Virus record (IMG/VR): IMGVR_UViG_3300030450_002007
Coordinates: 1-39,315 of that record
Strand: one strand, 5' to 3'
DNA: 39,315 nucleotides
DNA from: a virus
Notes under the pieces: model-generated
Databases searched by the model: none
Told to the model about the DNA's origin: nothing
What the model saw: the letters and a program-made list of their open reading frames with translations, nothing else
Shown here: one piece after another, positions 37,270 to 39,315 of the stretch
Position numbering within the stretch: position 1 is the stretch's first letter
How the letters are laid out: each line of letters starts with the position of its first letter
Program-made: the position numbers and the translations under genes

Positions 37270-39315
37270 ATGTCGATTCAAATTAAATTAAAGAATAGTG
37301 TTGTACAGGATAGTACTCCCAGTACATCAGATTTACCTGAAGTTGGAGAGATAGCACTTAACGCCAATATAAATAGTATTGGTGGTTTTATGCGAGCCAG
37401 TGATAATACGATTGTAAAAATATTTGGACCAGGAAGTTTATCAACACCTACTGCTACAACTACAGTTTCGGGTATATCTGAATTAGCTACTAATAGTGAG
37501 ACAACAACTGGAACTGCAACAAATAGAGTTGTAACCCCTGCTGGCTTAAATGCGGTAACAGTTGCAGAACGTACCACATCGAATACTAATTATGTAGCAA
37601 AAGCTGGTAGTACTTTAACTGGTGTATTGACCATGCCTAATGGTTCTAATTCAGCACCTGCAATAAATTTTGGAGATAGCGATAGCGGAATATTTGGTGG
37701 AACGAATACTGTTAGCTTGGCTGCTGGAGGAACAACAAGATTAACTGCTGATACTGGAGTAAGTGTTGTTGGTACGTTAGCTGTTCAAGGTGCTCTTACT
37801 ACCACACAAAATTTAACTATTGCGGAAAAAGTAATTCATTCTGGTGATACAGATACCTTTGTAAGTTTCCCTGCTAATAATACTGTTTCTGTTGAAACTG
37901 GAGGTAGTGAAGCACTAAGAGTTGATAGTTCACAACATTTATTAGTTGGATCAAGTACGAGTGTTGATGTTGGATCGGGTGCTGCTGCAATGCTTCAAGT
38001 TGAACATTCAGGAAGTAATCTTTCGGCTGCATTGTATAGCACTATAAATTCTACAGGGCCAGCAGGAGTCCTTGCTTTAGGACACGCTAGGGGAAGTGCA
38101 TCAGGTATTCTTTTAGATGATGATGTTATGGGTCAAATTCGTTTTGCTGGAGGCGATGGAGTTGATCTTGAAACAGTAGGAGTACAAATATCTGCTGAAG
38201 TAGATGGCACACCTGGAGCAAATGATATGCCAGGTCGTTTGGTATTTAGTACAACGGCTGATGGTGCTGCTTCTCCTACCGAAAGATTAAGAATAGACTC
38301 TTCTGGAAATGTACAAATACGAAACGATTCAGGAAAATTAGAATTTGGAACTTCTCAAGACCTACAAATTTTTCATGATGGAACAAATTCTCATGTTTAT
38401 AATGCAACAGGTGAATTTAGGGTTCGTGGTAATGATTTACGTTTAATGAACGCTGCTGGTAATGAGCATTACCTTATTGGATCAGCTAACGGAGCAGTGA
38501 ATTTATATTACGACAATAGTAAAAGGCTTGAGACTACTTCAATAGGAATAGATGTAACTGGTGAGATAAATGTAGGAGGTAATGACAGTAGATTTGCTGA
38601 AAATAATTTAAGGTTTTTATCAGCTGGTAATGCTTTTATAGATCATGGTACAGTCGGTCAAGATTTCATTTTTAGAACTTCTCAGAACTCTGCTGTTGAT
38701 ACAACTGCTTTAACTATAGATGCTTCTGATGCTGGAACTGCAATATTCAATCATGATGTAAAAATTCCAGACAACGGAAAATTTGTAGCTGGTGCGAGCA
38801 ATGACCTAGAAATTTTTCATAGTGGAAATCATTCTCAAATTGTACATAGTGGAACAGGCAATGTATTTCTTGATTCGATTGGAGGGAATGTAGAATTAAG
38901 AGCAGGGAATAATGCTGGTGGTGTCCATAGTTCTGTAGTTTGTAATTTAGATGCAGGTGTAGAGCTTTATTTTAATAACAGTAAAAAGTTTGAGACACAT
39001 TCTGCTGGTGTGTTAGTTAGCGGAAATGTTTACTTAAATGACAATAATAGATTTATTGCTGGAACAAGTAATGACCTACAACTTTATCACGATGGTAATA
39101 ATCATATAAAGACTTCTAGTGGATATTTAAGTGTAGAAGTTGCTAACAATACTTTATTTCTTGATGCAAATGAAACACGCATGAGATCTGCCGATGAGGG
39201 TGAAATTTTAGCTAGATTTATTGATGATGGAGCAGTAGAGCTATATTACGATAACGGAAAAAAATTAGAGACTACTTCAGATGGCATTACTGTAACTGGT
39301 AAGATTATGCCTTCG
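37270..39315 (+). CDS. Tail fibre N-terminal part, open at window edge
   Basis: The ATG at 37270 follows an AGGTAAACT leader. The 682 codons stay open to the last base. The N-terminus (SIQIKLKNSVVQDSTPSTSD, then LPEVGEIALN) is the type that docks fibres to the tail. A TTTVSGISELATNSETTTGT segment, common in tail-collar-like proteins, follows, then PAINFGDSDSGIFGG and ERLRIDSSGNVQI. The rest is IYHDG/YYDNSKK modules matching those at 1-1250. Joining base 39315 directly to base 1 would meet a stop at 46-48, so a piece of 1 mod 3 length seems to be missing between them. Confidence 0.88.
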   Translation, partial: MSIQIKLKNSVVQDSTPSTSDLPEVGEIALNANINSIGGFMRASDNTIVKIFGPGSLSTPTATTTVSGISELATNSETTTGTATNRVVTPAGLNAVTVAERTTSNTNYVAKAGSTLTGVLTMPNGSNSAPAINFGDSDSGIFGGTNTVSLAAGGTTRLTADTGVSVVGTLAVQGALTTTQNLTIAEKVIHSGDTDTFVSFPANNTVSVETGGSEALRVDSSQHLLVGSSTSVDVGSGAAAMLQVEHSGSNLSAALYSTINSTGPAGVLALGHARGSASGILLDDDVMGQIRFAGGDGVDLETVGVQISAEVDGTPGANDMPGRLVFSTTADGAASPTERLRIDSSGNVQIRNDSGKLEFGTSQDLQIFHDGTNSHVYNATGEFRVRGNDLRLMNAAGNEHYLIGSANGAVNLYYDNSKRLETTSIGIDVTGEINVGGNDSRFAENNLRFLSAGNAFIDHGTVGQDFIFRTSQNSAVDTTALTIDASDAGTAIFNHDVKIPDNGKFVAGASNDLEIFHSGNHSQIVHSGTGNVFLDSIGGNVELRAGNNAGGVHSSVVCNLDAGVELYFNNSKKFETHSAGVLVSGNVYLNDNNRFIAGTSNDLQLYHDGNNHIKTSSGYLSVEVANNTLFLDANETRMRSADEGEILARFIDDGAVELYYDNGKKLETTSDGITVTGKIMPS
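38345..39315 (+). repeat. Fibre module repeats, second block
   Basis: IYHDG-type units lie near 38348, 38808 and 39076, and YYDNSKK-type units near 38490, 38957 and 39235. Bases 39137-39214 equal 1-78 exactly, and 39235-39315 equal 624-704 exactly. Confidence 0.9.

Overview
The window looks like a nearly complete genome of an AT-rich marine tailed phage with a long non-contractile tail (siphovirus-like). It carries a packaging, portal, capsid, connector, tail-tube, tape-measure and tip module in the usual siphophage order, small lysine-rich head-region proteins, and tail fibres built from LYYDNSKK / IYHDG repeats. Several small families and the exported-protein set resemble those I know from marine cyanophage and pelagiphage genomes. 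A picocyanobacterial or other AT-rich marine host is therefore plausible, but it is inferred and not proven. No stretch longer than about 300 bases lacks a gene.

Layout: (1) 1-1772 is the 3' end of a large tail-fibre gene closed by a peptidase S74 chaperone domain. Its 5' end is at 37270-39315 at the other edge, so the fibre gene is split across the window ends. (2) 1830-3813 (+) holds small post-fibre genes: a tandem pair of related 100-111 aa proteins and three end-to-end membrane-protein genes. (3) 3803-5629 (-) is an island of secreted proteins with a holin-like protein. (4) 5740-6182 (+) has two small genes that converge on (5), a long minus-strand early operon (10192 down to 6154). That operon holds a DUF2958 protein, several tiny genes, a RecE-type PD-(D/E)XK exonuclease, a Rad52-like annealing protein, an HTH protein, an SSB-like protein with a DIPF tail, and a T5orf172/GIY-YIG-like protein. 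(6) 10193-10355 is a divergent control region. (7) 10356-11650 (+) holds four small early genes, the first ending in an intrinsic terminator. (8) 11760-12191 (-) is a RusA resolvase. Its start codon overlaps that of a replication-initiator-like gene on the other strand at a single CATG.

(9) From 12190 everything is on the plus strand: initiator, small zinc-motif protein, ParB-like protein, C5 cytosine methyltransferase, small and large terminase, portal, MuF-like protein, five tiny basic proteins, scaffold, a leader with three repeats, major capsid protein, connector and tail-completion genes, tail tube, tail chaperone with a -1 frameshift signal, tape measure, tip proteins, a very large J-like tip protein, two further tail-tube-like proteins, and two repetitive fibres.

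Replication probably relies on the host polymerase primed by the phage initiator, with RecE/Rad52/SSB/RusA recombination producing and resolving concatemers for the terminase. I see no phage DNA polymerase, integrase, tRNA, CRISPR array, insertion sequence or recognisable endolysin. The best candidates for novelty are the secreted-protein island with its overlapping frames, the CATG divergent start, the repeat leader before the capsid gene, the three tail-tube-like paralogues, and the repeat-driven assembly of the last fibre gene.
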